Shown: positions 25,354-34,812, counted from the first letter of the stretch. The stretch: DNA of 64,000 nt from an uncultured Ruminococcus sp. (GCA_902798755.1 CADBYC010000015.1:1-64000), one strand, 5' to 3'. The notes: generated by a model not told the origin, from the sequence alone. Translations and numbers: made by a program.

Positions 25354-27189
25354 ATGTGCGGAATCGCAGGATGGCTGGATCAGAAAAGGAATATGGAGGA
25401 ACTCGGCGCGGAGCTGAGCGCGATGTCGGAGAGTCTCAGAAAACGAGGTCCCGACGAGCACGGCGAGTACATCAAACGGCATTTTGCCCTCTTGCACCGA
25501 CGGCTGAGCGTCATCGACCCGCAGAACGGTCAACAGCCGATGAGCACCCTCTATGACGGCGAGAAGTACACCATCGTCTACAACGGGGAGCTGTACAACA
25601 CAGAGGAGCTCAGAGAAGAACTGCGGCAGGAAGGCTTCGGCTTTGGTACGCGCAGCGACACCGAGGTGCTGTTGAAGGCGTACTGCTACTACAAAGAGGA
25701 CTGTGCCAAAAAGCTCAACGGCATTTTCGCTTTTGCGGTACTCGAGGAATGCTCGGGCAGGCTGTTCCTATGCCGCGACAGAGTCGGCGTGAAGCCGCTG
25801 TTTTATCACACCTATCATGATGGGATCATCTTCGGCTCAGAGATCAAGGCGATCCTTTCAAGCGGCATGGTCGCGCCGACGGTCGGCGAAGAGGGCTTAT
25901 ATGAGCTGTTCTTCTTAGGACCTGCGAGAACGCCCGGCAACGGTATCTTCAAGGGTATCAGCGAGCTTCTCCCCGGAGAATACGCCGTGTATGAGGACGG
26001 CAGGCTCCAAAAGACCCGCTACTATCATCTGACGGCGCATGAGCATGAAGAGGACGAGATTCAGACCATCGAAAAGACGCGGTACCTTCTGACGGACGCG
26101 ATACAGCGCCAGCTCGTGTCCGACGTGCCGATGTGCTTCTTCCTCTCGGGGGGACTTGACTCGAGCCTGATCTGTCAGACAGCGGCGAACAGCGAGAAAT
26201 ACCGTCACCAAATGATCGACACCTACTCCGTCGAATACGCCGAGAATCAGCAGTATTTTCAGCGCTCTCTCTTTCAGCCGAACGCCGACTACGAATACAT
26301 CGGCATGATGGTGCAGAGCACAGGCTCGCGCCATCACGAGATCGTCTTGGATAACGAAAAGGTGGTCGAAGCGCTGTACCCGTCGGTCAGGGCAAGAGAC
26401 CTGCCGGGATATGTGGACATCGACTCTTCCCTTTTGCTGTTCTGCAAGGAGATCAAGAAGCGCTTCACGGTCGCTCTGTCGGGAGAATGCGCCGACGAAC
26501 TGTTCGGCGGTTATCCGTGGTTTCACAATCAGGATATCTTATTTGAGGACTGCTTTCCGTGGTCGCGGGAGCAGGATATCCGCAGACAGGTATTGAAAAA
26601 GGGCATACTCCCCCGAGGGGAAGAATACGTGCGCGAAAAATATCTCGACACGCTCAAAGAGGCTGACTCGCTGAAAAGCGACAGCAAGGTCGATAAGCGT
26701 ATGCGCGAGATGTTCGCCCTCAACTACTACTGGTTCATGCAATGCCTGCTCGAGAGAAAGGACCGCTGTTCGATGTGGTCGGGGCTTGAAGTGAGAGTGC
26801 CGTTCTGTGACGCGCGCTTAGTCGATTACGCCTACAATATGCCGTGGGAGCTCAAAGCCTACTCAGGCAGAGAAAAGGGCATTATCCGCAAGGCGTTCGA
26901 GGACATTCTCCCCAAAGAGATCGTCTACCGCAAGAAAAGCCCTTATCCCAAAACGCACCACCCCGTCTACATGAAGCTGTGCGCCGATAAGGTCAGGGAG
27001 ATACTCGCGGACAGATCGAGGAAAATCAATTCCCTGATTTCCGCAGAAGGGGTCGAGGAGATCATCGAGCATCCCGACAGCCTGCGATCTCCGTGGTACG
27101 GACAGCTGATGAAAGCCCCGCAGATACTCGCCTACCTGATCGAGCTGGACGACTGGCTCGAGAACTACCACGTGACGATCGAGATGTGA
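25354..27189 (+). CDS. asnB: asparagine synthase (glutamine-hydrolysing)
   Basis: This 611-residue enzyme makes asparagine from aspartate, glutamine and ATP. Cys2 of the N-terminal MCGIAGW is the glutaminase nucleophile. The class II amidotransferase domain has RGPDEHGEY, LHRRLSVID and VYNGELYN. The synthetase domain has the PP-loop FFLSGGLDSSLI (about residue 265) and ALSGECADELFGGY. ATG 25354 has GGAGG upstream. Residues about 285-345 carry an insertion (QYFQRSLFQPNADYEYIGMM) common to clostridial AsnB forms. No T-box is visible in front of it. Confidence 0.95.
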   Translation: MCGIAGWLDQKRNMEELGAELSAMSESLRKRGPDEHGEYIKRHFALLHRRLSVIDPQNGQQPMSTLYDGEKYTIVYNGELYNTEELREELRQEGFGFGTRSDTEVLLKAYCYYKEDCAKKLNGIFAFAVLEECSGRLFLCRDRVGVKPLFYHTYHDGIIFGSEIKAILSSGMVAPTVGEEGLYELFFLGPARTPGNGIFKGISELLPGEYAVYEDGRLQKTRYYHLTAHEHEEDEIQTIEKTRYLLTDAIQRQLVSDVPMCFFLSGGLDSSLICQTAANSEKYRHQMIDTYSVEYAENQQYFQRSLFQPNADYEYIGMMVQSTGSRHHEIVLDNEKVVEALYPSVRARDLPGYVDIDSSLLLFCKEIKKRFTVALSGECADELFGGYPWFHNQDILFEDCFPWSREQDIRRQVLKKGILPRGEEYVREKYLDTLKEADSLKSDSKVDKRMREMFALNYYWFMQCLLERKDRCSMWSGLEVRVPFCDARLVDYAYNMPWELKAYSGREKGIIRKAFEDILPKEIVYRKKSPYPKTHHPVYMKLCADKVREILADRSRKINSLISAEGVEEIIEHPDSLRSPWYGQLMKAPQILAYLIELDDWLENYHVTIEM

Positions 27190-27383
27190 TCGGGGTTCAG
27201 CTCCTGCTCCCCTGCCAGTATTTACCAGATGAAATGACAATCCTGTAACAATGAATCTTTTTATTCACGATTTTCAGAAAAGCTCATAGAATGTTAATAA
27301 ATCGGTCATATTTTGTTCTAATCAGCGACACAATCGCCTGATATGATAATGACAAACGATCATGACTGAAAGGAAGTGGCAGA

Positions 27384-27887
27384 ATGAAAGGCGAAAGCTA
27401 TCAAAACATGAGCGCGTTTTTCTCCGAGAACAAAGCGCGCAATACGACCGTCAAGGCACTGCATGATATTCTGCCGCTGGTCATGTACATCTTCTACCCC
27501 GTACAGCTCATCACGCTGGCGATCAATCAGGGGCTTGGGAGCGAAGCCTTCCTGCGTTTCGCGCTGATTCCCTTGGGTACGCTGATTATCATCTCGATCG
27601 TCAGGGTACTGGTCAACGCCAAGCGTCCCTATGAGGTGTATAACTATGAGCCCGCCGTACCGAAGAAAACGCACGGCAAGAGCTTTCCGTCCCGACACAC
27701 GGTTTGCGCCTTTATCATCGCAATGGCGTTCCTGTATGTCAATACGCGGATCGGTATCATCATGCTGTTCATCGGCGTTTTGATCGGTATCACCCGCGTG
27801 ATCGCAGGCGTACACTTTATCCGCGACGTCGTGTTCGGCGCGCTGATCGGTATCGCTGTCGGGCTGGTCGGATTCTTTATTATTTGA
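27384..27887 (+). CDS. PAP2-family phosphatase, membrane
   Basis: This 167-residue membrane protein has the three PAP2 signature motifs: KRPYEVYNYEP, FPSRHTVCAF and RVIAGVHFIRDV. The Arg and the two His residues form the vanadium-haloperoxidase-type active site. Four or five helices flank them. Likely substrates are lipid phosphates such as undecaprenyl pyrophosphate or phosphatidic acid; sequence does not decide. AAAGGAAG lies upstream of ATG 27384. The 194 bases before it hold only a probable promoter region. Confidence 0.9.
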   Translation: MKGESYQNMSAFFSENKARNTTVKALHDILPLVMYIFYPVQLITLAINQGLGSEAFLRFALIPLGTLIIISIVRVLVNAKRPYEVYNYEPAVPKKTHGKSFPSRHTVCAFIIAMAFLYVNTRIGIIMLFIGVLIGITRVIAGVHFIRDVVFGALIGIAVGLVGFFII

Positions 27888-27930
27888 TGATTCCCTTTTT
27901 TTGATAAAAGTTCTCTCCTTTTTGAAACAG

Positions 27931-27967
27931 AAAAAGCGTGGGCATATCGCTCACGCTTTTTTTGTTA
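27931..27967. terminator. bidirectional terminator
   Basis: AAAAAGCGTG, a GGCATATCG loop region and CTCACGCTTTTTTT form a stem with A and T runs on both sides. It lies between the convergent PAP2 gene and the LPG-synthase-like gene and can serve both. Confidence 0.9.
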
Positions 27968-27989
27968 TATCAAATATTCATTTTTTCGG

Positions 27990-29108
27990 TCAGCTTTCCT
28001 GCTTTTCGTCCGTGGATTGCTTTTCTTCCACAGGCTGTTTTGTCAGGAAATGCACGCGGATATGATGGACGAGGGTCACGATACCCGCGAAGATGAAGCT
28101 GATATAGAAGTTGATGCCTCTCGTGATGACCATGGTGGAGTCGAGTAATACGACGTTGCTGATAACCATGGAAAAGACGTTGTTGAAGATCGCCTCGCTC
28201 GCGCCGACAGCGCCAGGCAGCGGGATACAGTACGCGCCGAACCAGCAGTATGCCTGCAACGCGTAGATGTCGATAACGTTGATCTTCACGCCCGCTAATT
28301 CGGGGATATTATACAGCGCGCCGTAGAACACGCACACGCCGATGGAGATATAGATAAAACGCTCGATGAAGTTAAAGACGAACGATTCGACCATCGCTTT
28401 TTTGTTATGGCTGAGCAGAGAGATCGACGCCTTGAAGCGATGAACGGACGCGTCGATACGTCCGATGTACTCTTCCTTATTCTTGACGATCCTGACTAAT
28501 GACGCGAGCTTGACCAGCCACGTCGCGATCCTGATGACGATCTTCTCAGAGACCATGATCATGACATAGACCGAGAGGAACAAGAGCTGGACGAGCAGAC
28601 CGACGATGATACACACCTTGACGATCCACGAGTCGATGTTGAGGAACAGGTTCGGACGAAGAATGAAGGTGATCAGCGCCAGCGCCATCAACGACGCGGT
28701 GTACATCAACAGGTTGACCGACAGGATCGCGGTCGTATGCGAGATCGGGATACCGTCCTTGACCATGTAATACGCCGAGGCGGGCTGACCGCCCGTCGCG
28801 GAAGGCGTGATCGCGGAGAAGTAGATATCCGCCGAAGCGTAGGTATAATTCCTTCTCAGCCCCTTGTGGTAGCCCAGCGCCTTTGACAGCGTGCGGATAC
28901 TCAGCCCCTTGAAGCCGATGTTCAAAATCATGCACAGGAACGCGCCGACTAAGAACGGCCAGTGTATCTTGCGAATGAATTCGCCCAGTGAAGCGAGCGA
29001 GAAGCCGTCGCCGTTGCGGAAGATGATATAGAAGGTCAGTCCGATCAGGGCGAGCAGGATCGCACCATTCACGATCGTCCTTTTCAAGCTCGGTTTCTTC
29101 GTTTCCAT
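27990..29108 (-). CDS. lysylphosphatidylglycerol synthase TM-region/UPF0104 family protein
   Basis: This 372-residue protein has eight or so membrane helices and the family motifs SADIYFSAITPSATGGQPAS and FGAYCIPLPGAVGASEAIF. It matches the flippase-like MprF N-terminal (UPF0104/YbhN) family. No C-terminal lysyl transferase domain is present, so it would move or handle a lipid rather than modify one with lysine. The C-terminal tail is charged and cytoplasmic. It is a single gene with a shared terminator at its 3' side. Confidence 0.87.
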   Translation of the reverse strand: METKKPSLKRTIVNGAILLALIGLTFYIIFRNGDGFSLASLGEFIRKIHWPFLVGAFLCMILNIGFKGLSIRTLSKALGYHKGLRRNYTYASADIYFSAITPSATGGQPASAYYMVKDGIPISHTTAILSVNLLMYTASLMALALITFILRPNLFLNIDSWIVKVCIIVGLLVQLLFLSVYVMIMVSEKIVIRIATWLVKLASLVRIVKNKEEYIGRIDASVHRFKASISLLSHNKKAMVESFVFNFIERFIYISIGVCVFYGALYNIPELAGVKINVIDIYALQAYCWFGAYCIPLPGAVGASEAIFNNVFSMVISNVVLLDSTMVITRGINFYISFIFAGIVTLVHHIRVHFLTKQPVEEKQSTDEKQES

Positions 29109-29265
29109 CGGACATGCCCCCTTTCACCGCGGCAGCGGAATGCAGACGTCGTATGAAAACCGTTTACGATGGCTCTGTCTGACAACAGGATCTCGTAAAT
29201 AACCAATTTATATTTTACCTCAAAGAAAGGAAAAGGTCAAGTTACAATCATACGGCAAAAGAAAT

Positions 29266-29284
29266 CAGCCCCGTAAAGGGGCTG
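29266..29284 (-). terminator. terminator after the amidohydrolase gene
   Basis: On the minus strand CAGCCCC, loop TTTA(C) and GGGGCTG are followed by ATTTCTTTTG. It lies 15 bases past the stop codon at 29300 and ends the operon running from the Leu T-box. Confidence 0.82.
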
Positions 29285-29299
29285 ACAGACTGTCGTTTA

Positions 29300-30109
29300 T
29301 TATATGCTTAAACCGTAGAGCTTCTTGACGTTCTCGCTGAGGATGAGCTTCATCTCATCATCGGACAGACCGAGATCGAAGAACATCTCCACCTCGTCCT
29401 TCGGGTGCCACATGGGGTAATCCGTGCCGAAGAGCACTCTGTCCGCACCGTAACGGCGAATGATCTCGGCGGTCTTGTCGAGCGGTACCCAGTACATGGT
29501 AGACGAGCAATCGACATACAGATTCGGGATACCCTTGAGCTCAAGGCTCGCTTCGTCCCACAGCGACCACCCGCCCATATGAGCGCCGATGATGGTCAGG
29601 TTGGTGTAGGTCTCGAGTATCGGGATCAGACGGTTGGTGTTGGAGTAATCATAGCGCTTGTCGCCTGTGTGCATGAGGATCGGCAAGCCGTATTCCTCGC
29701 ACAGCTCATAGATCTTCAAACAGCGATAGTCGTCGATCTTGAACCGCTGGATATCGGGGTGGAGCTTCACGCCCCTGAGCCCAAGATCCACCAAATGCTG
29801 TACGTCGGCGCGCTGATCCTCGCTGTCGGGGTGGAGCGTACCCAGACCCGTTAATTTACCGTCGGAAGCGGCAACCGTCTGAGCGATAAAGCTGTTGATG
29901 GAATTCACCTGCTTGGGGGTCGTCGCGACAGACTGCACGAGAGAATGATCAATCCCGCAAGCCTCATTTATCTTCATCAGACTGTCCGCGGTGCCGTCAC
30001 ACTTCGCGACCGTGCCGTAAAAGGTATCGGTACCCGCGACCGCCTTGGCGGCGATCTTCTCGGGATAGATGTGACAGTGGGAGTCGATGATCTGAAATCC
30101 GTTTCTCAT
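29300..30109 (-). CDS. TIM-barrel amidohydrolase (Amidohydro_2-like)
   Basis: This 269-residue metal-dependent hydrolase has IIDSHCHIYPEKIA (HxH), GLRGVKLHPDIQRF, ILMHTGDKR, IIGAHMGGWS, and GADRVLFGTDYPMW with the conserved Asp. It resembles the COG2159 group, which includes decarboxylases and hydrolases. Its ATG shares one base with the stop of the upstream TIM-barrel/AMP-ligase fusion (TGATG), so the two are translationally coupled and probably work in one pathway. The substrate is not known; a decarboxylase or lactonase role in acyl metabolism is only a guess. Confidence 0.85.
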   Translation of the reverse strand: MRNGFQIIDSHCHIYPEKIAAKAVAGTDTFYGTVAKCDGTADSLMKINEACGIDHSLVQSVATTPKQVNSINSFIAQTVAASDGKLTGLGTLHPDSEDQRADVQHLVDLGLRGVKLHPDIQRFKIDDYRCLKIYELCEEYGLPILMHTGDKRYDYSNTNRLIPILETYTNLTIIGAHMGGWSLWDEASLELKGIPNLYVDCSSTMYWVPLDKTAEIIRRYGADRVLFGTDYPMWHPKDEVEMFFDLGLSDDEMKLILSENVKKLYGLSI

Positions 30110-32634
30110 CAGGCAGTCACCACGCTGTTCGCCTTTTGCAGTCCGAGCTTCTCGACCGCGTCCTCGCGCATTTTGTACTTGAGGATCTTACCCGCGGCGT
30201 TCATCGGGAAGCTGTCGACAAAGTCGATATACCGCGGCACCTTATGGCGCGCCATATTCGCGGCGATATAGTCCTTCATCTCCTGCTCGGTCATGGTCTC
30301 GCCCTCTTTGAGGATGATGCAAGCCATGATCTCTTCGCCGTAGTTTTCATCGGGAACGCCGATGACCTGTACGTCGGAGACCTTCGGATTGGTATAGATG
30401 AACTCTTCGATCTCCTTAGGGTAGATGTTCTCACCGCCGCGGATGATCATGTCCTTGAGTCGTCCCGTGATCTTATAGTAGCCGTCCTCGGTCTTGCAGG
30501 CAAGGTCGCCCGTATGGAGCCAGCCGTCCTTGTCGATGGCTTCGGCGGTCTCCTTGGGCATCTTATAATAACCCTTCATGATATTGTAGCCGCGGGCGAG
30601 AAATTCGCCGTTGACGTTGGGCGGGCACTCCTCCCCTGTCTCGGGATCGACGATCTTACATTCGATCTCGGGCAGCTCCTTGCCGACGGTGTTGACGCGC
30701 ACCTCGATAGAGTCCTCGGTCGAGCTCATGGTACAGCCGGGAGAAGCCTCAGTCTGACCGTAGACGATGGTGATCTCGGTCATATGCATTTTATCGACGA
30801 CCTCGCGCATTTTGTCGATCGGACAGGGAGAACCCGCCATGATGCCCGTGCGCATATAGGAGAAGTCGGTTTTGGGGAAGTCGGGGTGCTCAAGCAGAGA
30901 AATGAACATTGTGGGAACGCCGTGGAAGGCGGTGATATGCTCGTTATTGATACAAGCCAGCGCGGGCTTGGGGCTGAAATACGGCAGGGGCAGGACGGTC
31001 GCGCCGTGGGTCATGGAGGCGGTCATCGCCAGTACCATGCCGAAGCAGTGGAACATCGGCACCTGGATCATCATGCGGTCGGCGGTGGACAGGTCCATTC
31101 TGTCGCCGATATTCTTACCGTTGTTGACGATATTATAGTGGGTCAGCATAACGCCCTTGGGGAAGCCTGTCGTACCCGATGTATACTGCATGTTGCAGAC
31201 GTCGTCCTTGTCTACTAATGAAGCCATACGGTAGACCTCGCTCTTCGGGGTCTTGGCGGCATAGCCCATCGCCTTCTCCCACGTCAGGCAGCCCTTCTGT
31301 TCAAAGCCGACAGTGATGACGTTACGCAGGAACGGCAGACGCTTTGCGTGGAGCTGAGCGCCCTCTTTCACGCTCTCGAGCTCGGGACACAGACTGGCGA
31401 TGATCTCGCCGTAGCTGGTGTCCTTCGCGCCCTGTGTGATGATCAGGGTGTGGGTATCGCTCTGCTTTAAGAGGTACTCCGCCTCATGGATCTTATAAGC
31501 GGTGTTGACGGTGACCAGTACAGCGCCGAGCTTGACAGTCGCCCAGAACGCGATGTACCACTGGGGTACGTTTGAAGCCCATACAGCAACGTGAGAACCC
31601 GCCTTCACGCCCAAGGAGATCAGCACGCGGGCGAATTCATCGACGTCGTCGCGGAACTCGCTGTAGGTGCGGGTATAATCGAGAGAGGTGTATTTGAACG
31701 CCAGCTGATCGGGGAATTCCTCTACCATGCGGTCGAGCACGTCGGAAAAGGTCGCGTCGATCAGGATCTCCTTCTTCCAGACGAATTTACCTGTGTGGCG
31801 GTTGTTCCAGTACAGGGCGGATTCGTTCTTCGATGTATCGGCGAACTGCTTCATGTAGCTGATGAACTGGGCGAAGATGATATCCATGTCGTCCAGCTCG
31901 GGCTCCCATGTGGGGTCCCATACCAAAGAGATAAAGCCGTCGTAGTTGACGGAGCGCAGGGCTTTCATGGTCTCGGTGATCGGCAGATCGCCCTCGCCGA
32001 CCAAGCGGTATTCGATACCGTCGTCGGTCTTGACAGCGTCGTTGAGATGAACGTGACGGACATATGCGCCGAGGTTCGAAATGATCTTCGAGGGGCTTTC
32101 GCCGACAGTGAAGTAAGCGGCAGACATATTCCACAACGCCGCGACATAGTCGGACGCGAAATACTCGAGCGTATCGCGCAAAAGCGCCGTATCGGCATAC
32201 AATCCGCGAGTCTCGATCAAGAGAGAGATCTTCTCCTTCTCCGCGTCGGGCAGAACGGCCTCGATCAGGTGCTTGGAGTTCTTGACCGCCTTCTCCTTAT
32301 CCTCATGAAACTCCGCGCGCAGGCGGATATTCGGGATATGGAGGTTAGAGGCGATACGCATACAGCGCTCGATCTCGGCGATCGCGTTGTCGAACTGCTC
32401 CTCGTCAGCGATATCGTTGATAACGTCGATACACGGCAGGGTCAGATCGCGGTCATACAGCATGCGCATGGTAGCCGCCGCCGAATAATCCTGAAAGACC
32501 CCGCTCTTCTCACAGAACGCGGCATTATTGATGTTATGGGGCTCGATGCCCTCGAATTTGAAGTACTCAGCGGCTGAACAAAATTCTTCAAAAGAAATAT
32601 CGTGCCAGCCCTTGGTAGAAAATGAAAATTTCAT
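30109..32634 (-). CDS. fusion of sugar-isomerase-like TIM barrel and acyl-CoA synthetase
   Basis: This 841-residue protein has two parts. Residues 1-270 resemble the xylose isomerase-like/AP-endonuclease-2 barrel (IEPHNINNAAF, LLIETRGLYADTALL, HVHLNDAVKTDDG, LVGEGDLPITETMKAL). Residues about 290-841 form a class I adenylate-forming ligase with the P-loop YTSGTTGFPKGVMLTH, YGQTEASPG, TGDLACKTEDGYYKITGR and the catalytic lysine in AAGKILKYKM. The ligase resembles FadD-type medium-chain acyl-CoA synthetases. It lies downstream of the LeuA-like gene that has a Leu T-box, so isovalerate or a related acid is a candidate substrate (inference). The barrel may process the acyl partner; that is open. 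Confidence 0.85.
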   Translation of the reverse strand: MKFSFSTKGWHDISFEEFCSAAEYFKFEGIEPHNINNAAFCEKSGVFQDYSAAATMRMLYDRDLTLPCIDVINDIADEEQFDNAIAEIERCMRIASNLHIPNIRLRAEFHEDKEKAVKNSKHLIEAVLPDAEKEKISLLIETRGLYADTALLRDTLEYFASDYVAALWNMSAAYFTVGESPSKIISNLGAYVRHVHLNDAVKTDDGIEYRLVGEGDLPITETMKALRSVNYDGFISLVWDPTWEPELDDMDIIFAQFISYMKQFADTSKNESALYWNNRHTGKFVWKKEILIDATFSDVLDRMVEEFPDQLAFKYTSLDYTRTYSEFRDDVDEFARVLISLGVKAGSHVAVWASNVPQWYIAFWATVKLGAVLVTVNTAYKIHEAEYLLKQSDTHTLIITQGAKDTSYGEIIASLCPELESVKEGAQLHAKRLPFLRNVITVGFEQKGCLTWEKAMGYAAKTPKSEVYRMASLVDKDDVCNMQYTSGTTGFPKGVMLTHYNIVNNGKNIGDRMDLSTADRMMIQVPMFHCFGMVLAMTASMTHGATVLPLPYFSPKPALACINNEHITAFHGVPTMFISLLEHPDFPKTDFSYMRTGIMAGSPCPIDKMREVVDKMHMTEITIVYGQTEASPGCTMSSTEDSIEVRVNTVGKELPEIECKIVDPETGEECPPNVNGEFLARGYNIMKGYYKMPKETAEAIDKDGWLHTGDLACKTEDGYYKITGRLKDMIIRGGENIYPKEIEEFIYTNPKVSDVQVIGVPDENYGEEIMACIILKEGETMTEQEMKDYIAANMARHKVPRYIDFVDSFPMNAAGKILKYKMREDAVEKLGLQKANSVVTA

Positions 32635-32663
32635 CGGTAATCACATACCTTTCAAATAATTCA

Positions 32664-32821
32664 GCCTTCCCCTTGAGGGGAAGGTGTCACCGTTAAGGTG
32701 ACGGATGAGGTGAAAGCGTTTCCATCTTATCACGCTAATTGATATATCGGATAGGTTTCCACCTCATCCGACCAATTTGCCTGAGTCGGCAAATTGCCCA
32801 CCTTCCCCTCGAGGGGAAGGC
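32664..32821. repeat. long palindromic element (CCTTCCCCT ends)
   Basis: A 158-base imperfect palindrome fills the gap between the LeuA-like and fusion genes. It starts GCCTTCCCCTTGAGGGGAAG and ends with the complementary hairpin CCTTCCCCTCGAGGGGAAGG. Inside, GGATGAGGTG pairs with CACCTCATCC. Relatives are at 35899, 47032 and 52940. As RNA it could form a long hairpin and modulate read-through of this operon. Confidence 0.85.
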
Positions 32822-32824
32822 AGT

Positions 32825-34195
32825 TTAATCCTCTTCGTAAACGATCTTGTTGACGGCGTTGATATAGGCGCGGACAGAAGCGCCGATGATATCGGTGGAC
32901 AGACCCGTACCGGAGTAGATCCTGCCGCCGACGCGCAGGCGTACCAGCGCGTTGCCCATCGCTTCCTTTTCCTGGGTGACGGTCTGGATCGAGAAATCGT
33001 CCAGCTCAAAGCGTCTGCCGATGATCTGCTCGATGGCGTGGAACGCGGCGTCGATGGGTCCGTCGCCGATGGCGATGCCCTGTACCGTCCTGCCCTCGCG
33101 GTTCAGAGAGATCTGAGCGGAGGATGAAATGCGGTTGCCGCTGTTGATGACATAGTTCTCGAGGGTGTAGGTCTCGGGCACCTGCAAGGCGGCTGACGCT
33201 ATGATCGCGTCGAGCTCCTTGATACCGACGTTCTTCTTGCGGGCGATACGCAGGAACTCGTCATATACCTTCTTGATATCCTCGTCAGAGAGGTCGTAGC
33301 CTAATTTCTCGATACTCTCGCGGACGGTGTCGATGGTGTCGTTGATGGACAGGCGCACGCCGTCGTCCACGATCTCACGCGCGTTAACGGAGCGGGTCTT
33401 GCCGTTGATGATCCACTCGATCTGGTCAATGGTGCGGTGCAGCTCGGTGGTGCGGATATCGGCGGCGATACCGTAGTTCTCGCGGATATCCTTGATCAAA
33501 GCGCCGAATTCACGCAGCGGTGTCGCTTCACCGCCGATCGAGGTCTTGACGCAGGCGGCGCCGTTCTTGACGGCTAAGATCGCCGCGGCGGTCGCTACGC
33601 CGTTTTTATTGTTGCACAGCACACCGACAGGGACGTCCGCGACCTCTGTCACGCGCACGACAAACGCCGCGAAATCGTCGGGCAAGAGGATCGCCGCGTC
33701 ATCGCACAGGGTCACCTTGGAAGCGCCGGCTTCTACCGCTGTCTTGACAGCTTCTTTCAAGAAGGCTTCTTCGGCTCTGGTCGCGTCTACGGCGACGAAC
33801 TCAACGTCATCACAGACGGTCTTTGCTTTCGCGATCATCGCGCTGACGTAATCGCACATTTTATTCTGCTTCTTGTGAAGCGTGTACTCCATGATAGAAG
33901 AGGTCATCGGCAGCTCAATGCGGATACGCGGGTGAACAGCCGTCGAGAGCGCCTCAGCCGCGCGGTCGATCGCCGCGGGAGAGGTGGTCGCCGCTACCGA
34001 CAGGACGGAATTCTTGACGAAAGAAGCCGCGGTACGCACCAACAGCGTGTCGGCTTTTACCGCACCGACCTCGGGTAGCTCTACAGCGTCTACACCCAGT
34101 CGTTCAAGCTTACGCGCGATCTCGAGCTTCTGCTTGAAGGTGAGATTAGATTTGGGATCGGATAAAGTCGTATCGGCGATCTTGATGTAGTTCAT
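32825..34195 (-). CDS. LeuA-like (HMGL barrel) protein with altered active site
   Basis: This 456-residue protein aligns with 2-isopropylmalate synthases along its length: an HMGL-like barrel from IADTTLSD to about residue 270, a linker, and a LeuA-type regulatory domain at the C terminus (GIAIGDGPIDAAFHAIEQII). Catalytic signatures are changed: the usual DTTLRDG is DTTLSDP, losing the Arg, and the HxHND metal motif is LCNNKNG, losing both His and the Asp. Normal LeuA chemistry is therefore doubtful. A Leu T-box precedes it, tying it to leucine supply. GAGGA is seven bases before the ATG. It could be a leucine sensor, a regulator, or an enzyme with another reaction. Confidence 0.75.
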   Translation of the reverse strand: MNYIKIADTTLSDPKSNLTFKQKLEIARKLERLGVDAVELPEVGAVKADTLLVRTAASFVKNSVLSVAATTSPAAIDRAAEALSTAVHPRIRIELPMTSSIMEYTLHKKQNKMCDYVSAMIAKAKTVCDDVEFVAVDATRAEEAFLKEAVKTAVEAGASKVTLCDDAAILLPDDFAAFVVRVTEVADVPVGVLCNNKNGVATAAAILAVKNGAACVKTSIGGEATPLREFGALIKDIRENYGIAADIRTTELHRTIDQIEWIINGKTRSVNAREIVDDGVRLSINDTIDTVRESIEKLGYDLSDEDIKKVYDEFLRIARKKNVGIKELDAIIASAALQVPETYTLENYVINSGNRISSSAQISLNREGRTVQGIAIGDGPIDAAFHAIEQIIGRRFELDDFSIQTVTQEKEAMGNALVRLRVGGRIYSGTGLSTDIIGASVRAYINAVNKIVYEED

Positions 34196-34300
34196 AACAA
34201 TTCCTCTTTTCTGAATAACGGTACTGAATGATACAGAAATCGGGTGAGGGCAGCGCCCTCCCGCAATTATTCATTATTCATTTTTCAGTTTTCAATAATA

Positions 34301-34608
34301 AAGTCCCCGAGGCATTTTCAGCCTCAGGGACGAATTCACTTCGCGGTACCACCCTGCTTACCGTATAAAACGGTCACTCTAAGGCTCTGACAAGCCCTCT
34401 GCCATGATAACGGGACAATCCGTAGCCGGTTACAATGCCGATCGGTTGAGATTGCCGCAGGCTGACACGCGTGTCAAGCCCTCGCAATGACGATCAATAG
34501 TAGTTCGCCGACTCTGCTCCGAAATGAGACTCGCTCCTGCTGTCCTGCTGTCTCACACCGACCGACAGCTCTCTGAAAAGACCTTGTGTAAAAGCGATAA
34601 TTTCATCA
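34301..34608 (-). promoter_or_regulatory. T-box leader, probable leucine specifier (CTC)
   Basis: The T-box signature GGGTGGTACCGCGAAG lies at about 34338-34353 on the minus strand, and the terminator GTCCCTGAGGC/GCCTCGGGGAC with TTTATT at 34301-34332. Stem I contains AGAGAGCTGTCGGTCGGTG. Helix TCGCT/AGCGA above and GAAA/TTTC below frame the specifier loop, where CTC (34526-34528) is followed by A. That is a leucine codon. A REP-like element occupies 34444-34491, in the linker between stem I and the antiterminator. Confidence 0.88.
34444..34491. repeat. REP-like element inside the Leu T-box
   Basis: GGTTGAGATTGCCGCAGG opens and CCTCGCAATGAC closes this copy, with GACACGCGTGTC as an internal palindrome. 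It lies between stem I and the T-box sequence of the leader and is transcribed as part of it. Confidence 0.85.
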
Positions 34609-34764
34609 ACGCATTTATGTGGTTATTCAACTATAAGGTACTATATCACAACGAAAATCAATTGTCAACACTTTAACATACGAAAATTACGTTTCGGCTT
34701 TTATGCTCAATCAACGGAAAAGTACGCAGAAAATTATGGTGTTTTTGACAAGAGCTTCCATAAC

Positions 34765-34791
34765 AAAAGCGGCAAGGTCTCCCCTGCCGCT
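34765..34791 (-). terminator. terminator after ilvE
   Basis: On the minus strand AGCGGCAGG and CCTTGCCGCT enclose a GGAGA loop, followed by TTTTGTTA. It lies 22 bases past the ilvE stop codon. Confidence 0.85.
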
Positions 34792-34812
34792 GTGTCTTAT
34801 TGACTATTACGA

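Noticed and set aside
31591..32577. 328-codon plus-strand open frame opposite the TIM-barrel/ligase gene
   Set aside because: It mirrors a gene with clear domains and has no recognisable protein features of its own.
30109..32634. Two separate genes joined by a sequencing error
   Set aside because: The frame is continuous, no start signal precedes the ligase part, and the linker is smooth; a fusion is the simpler reading.
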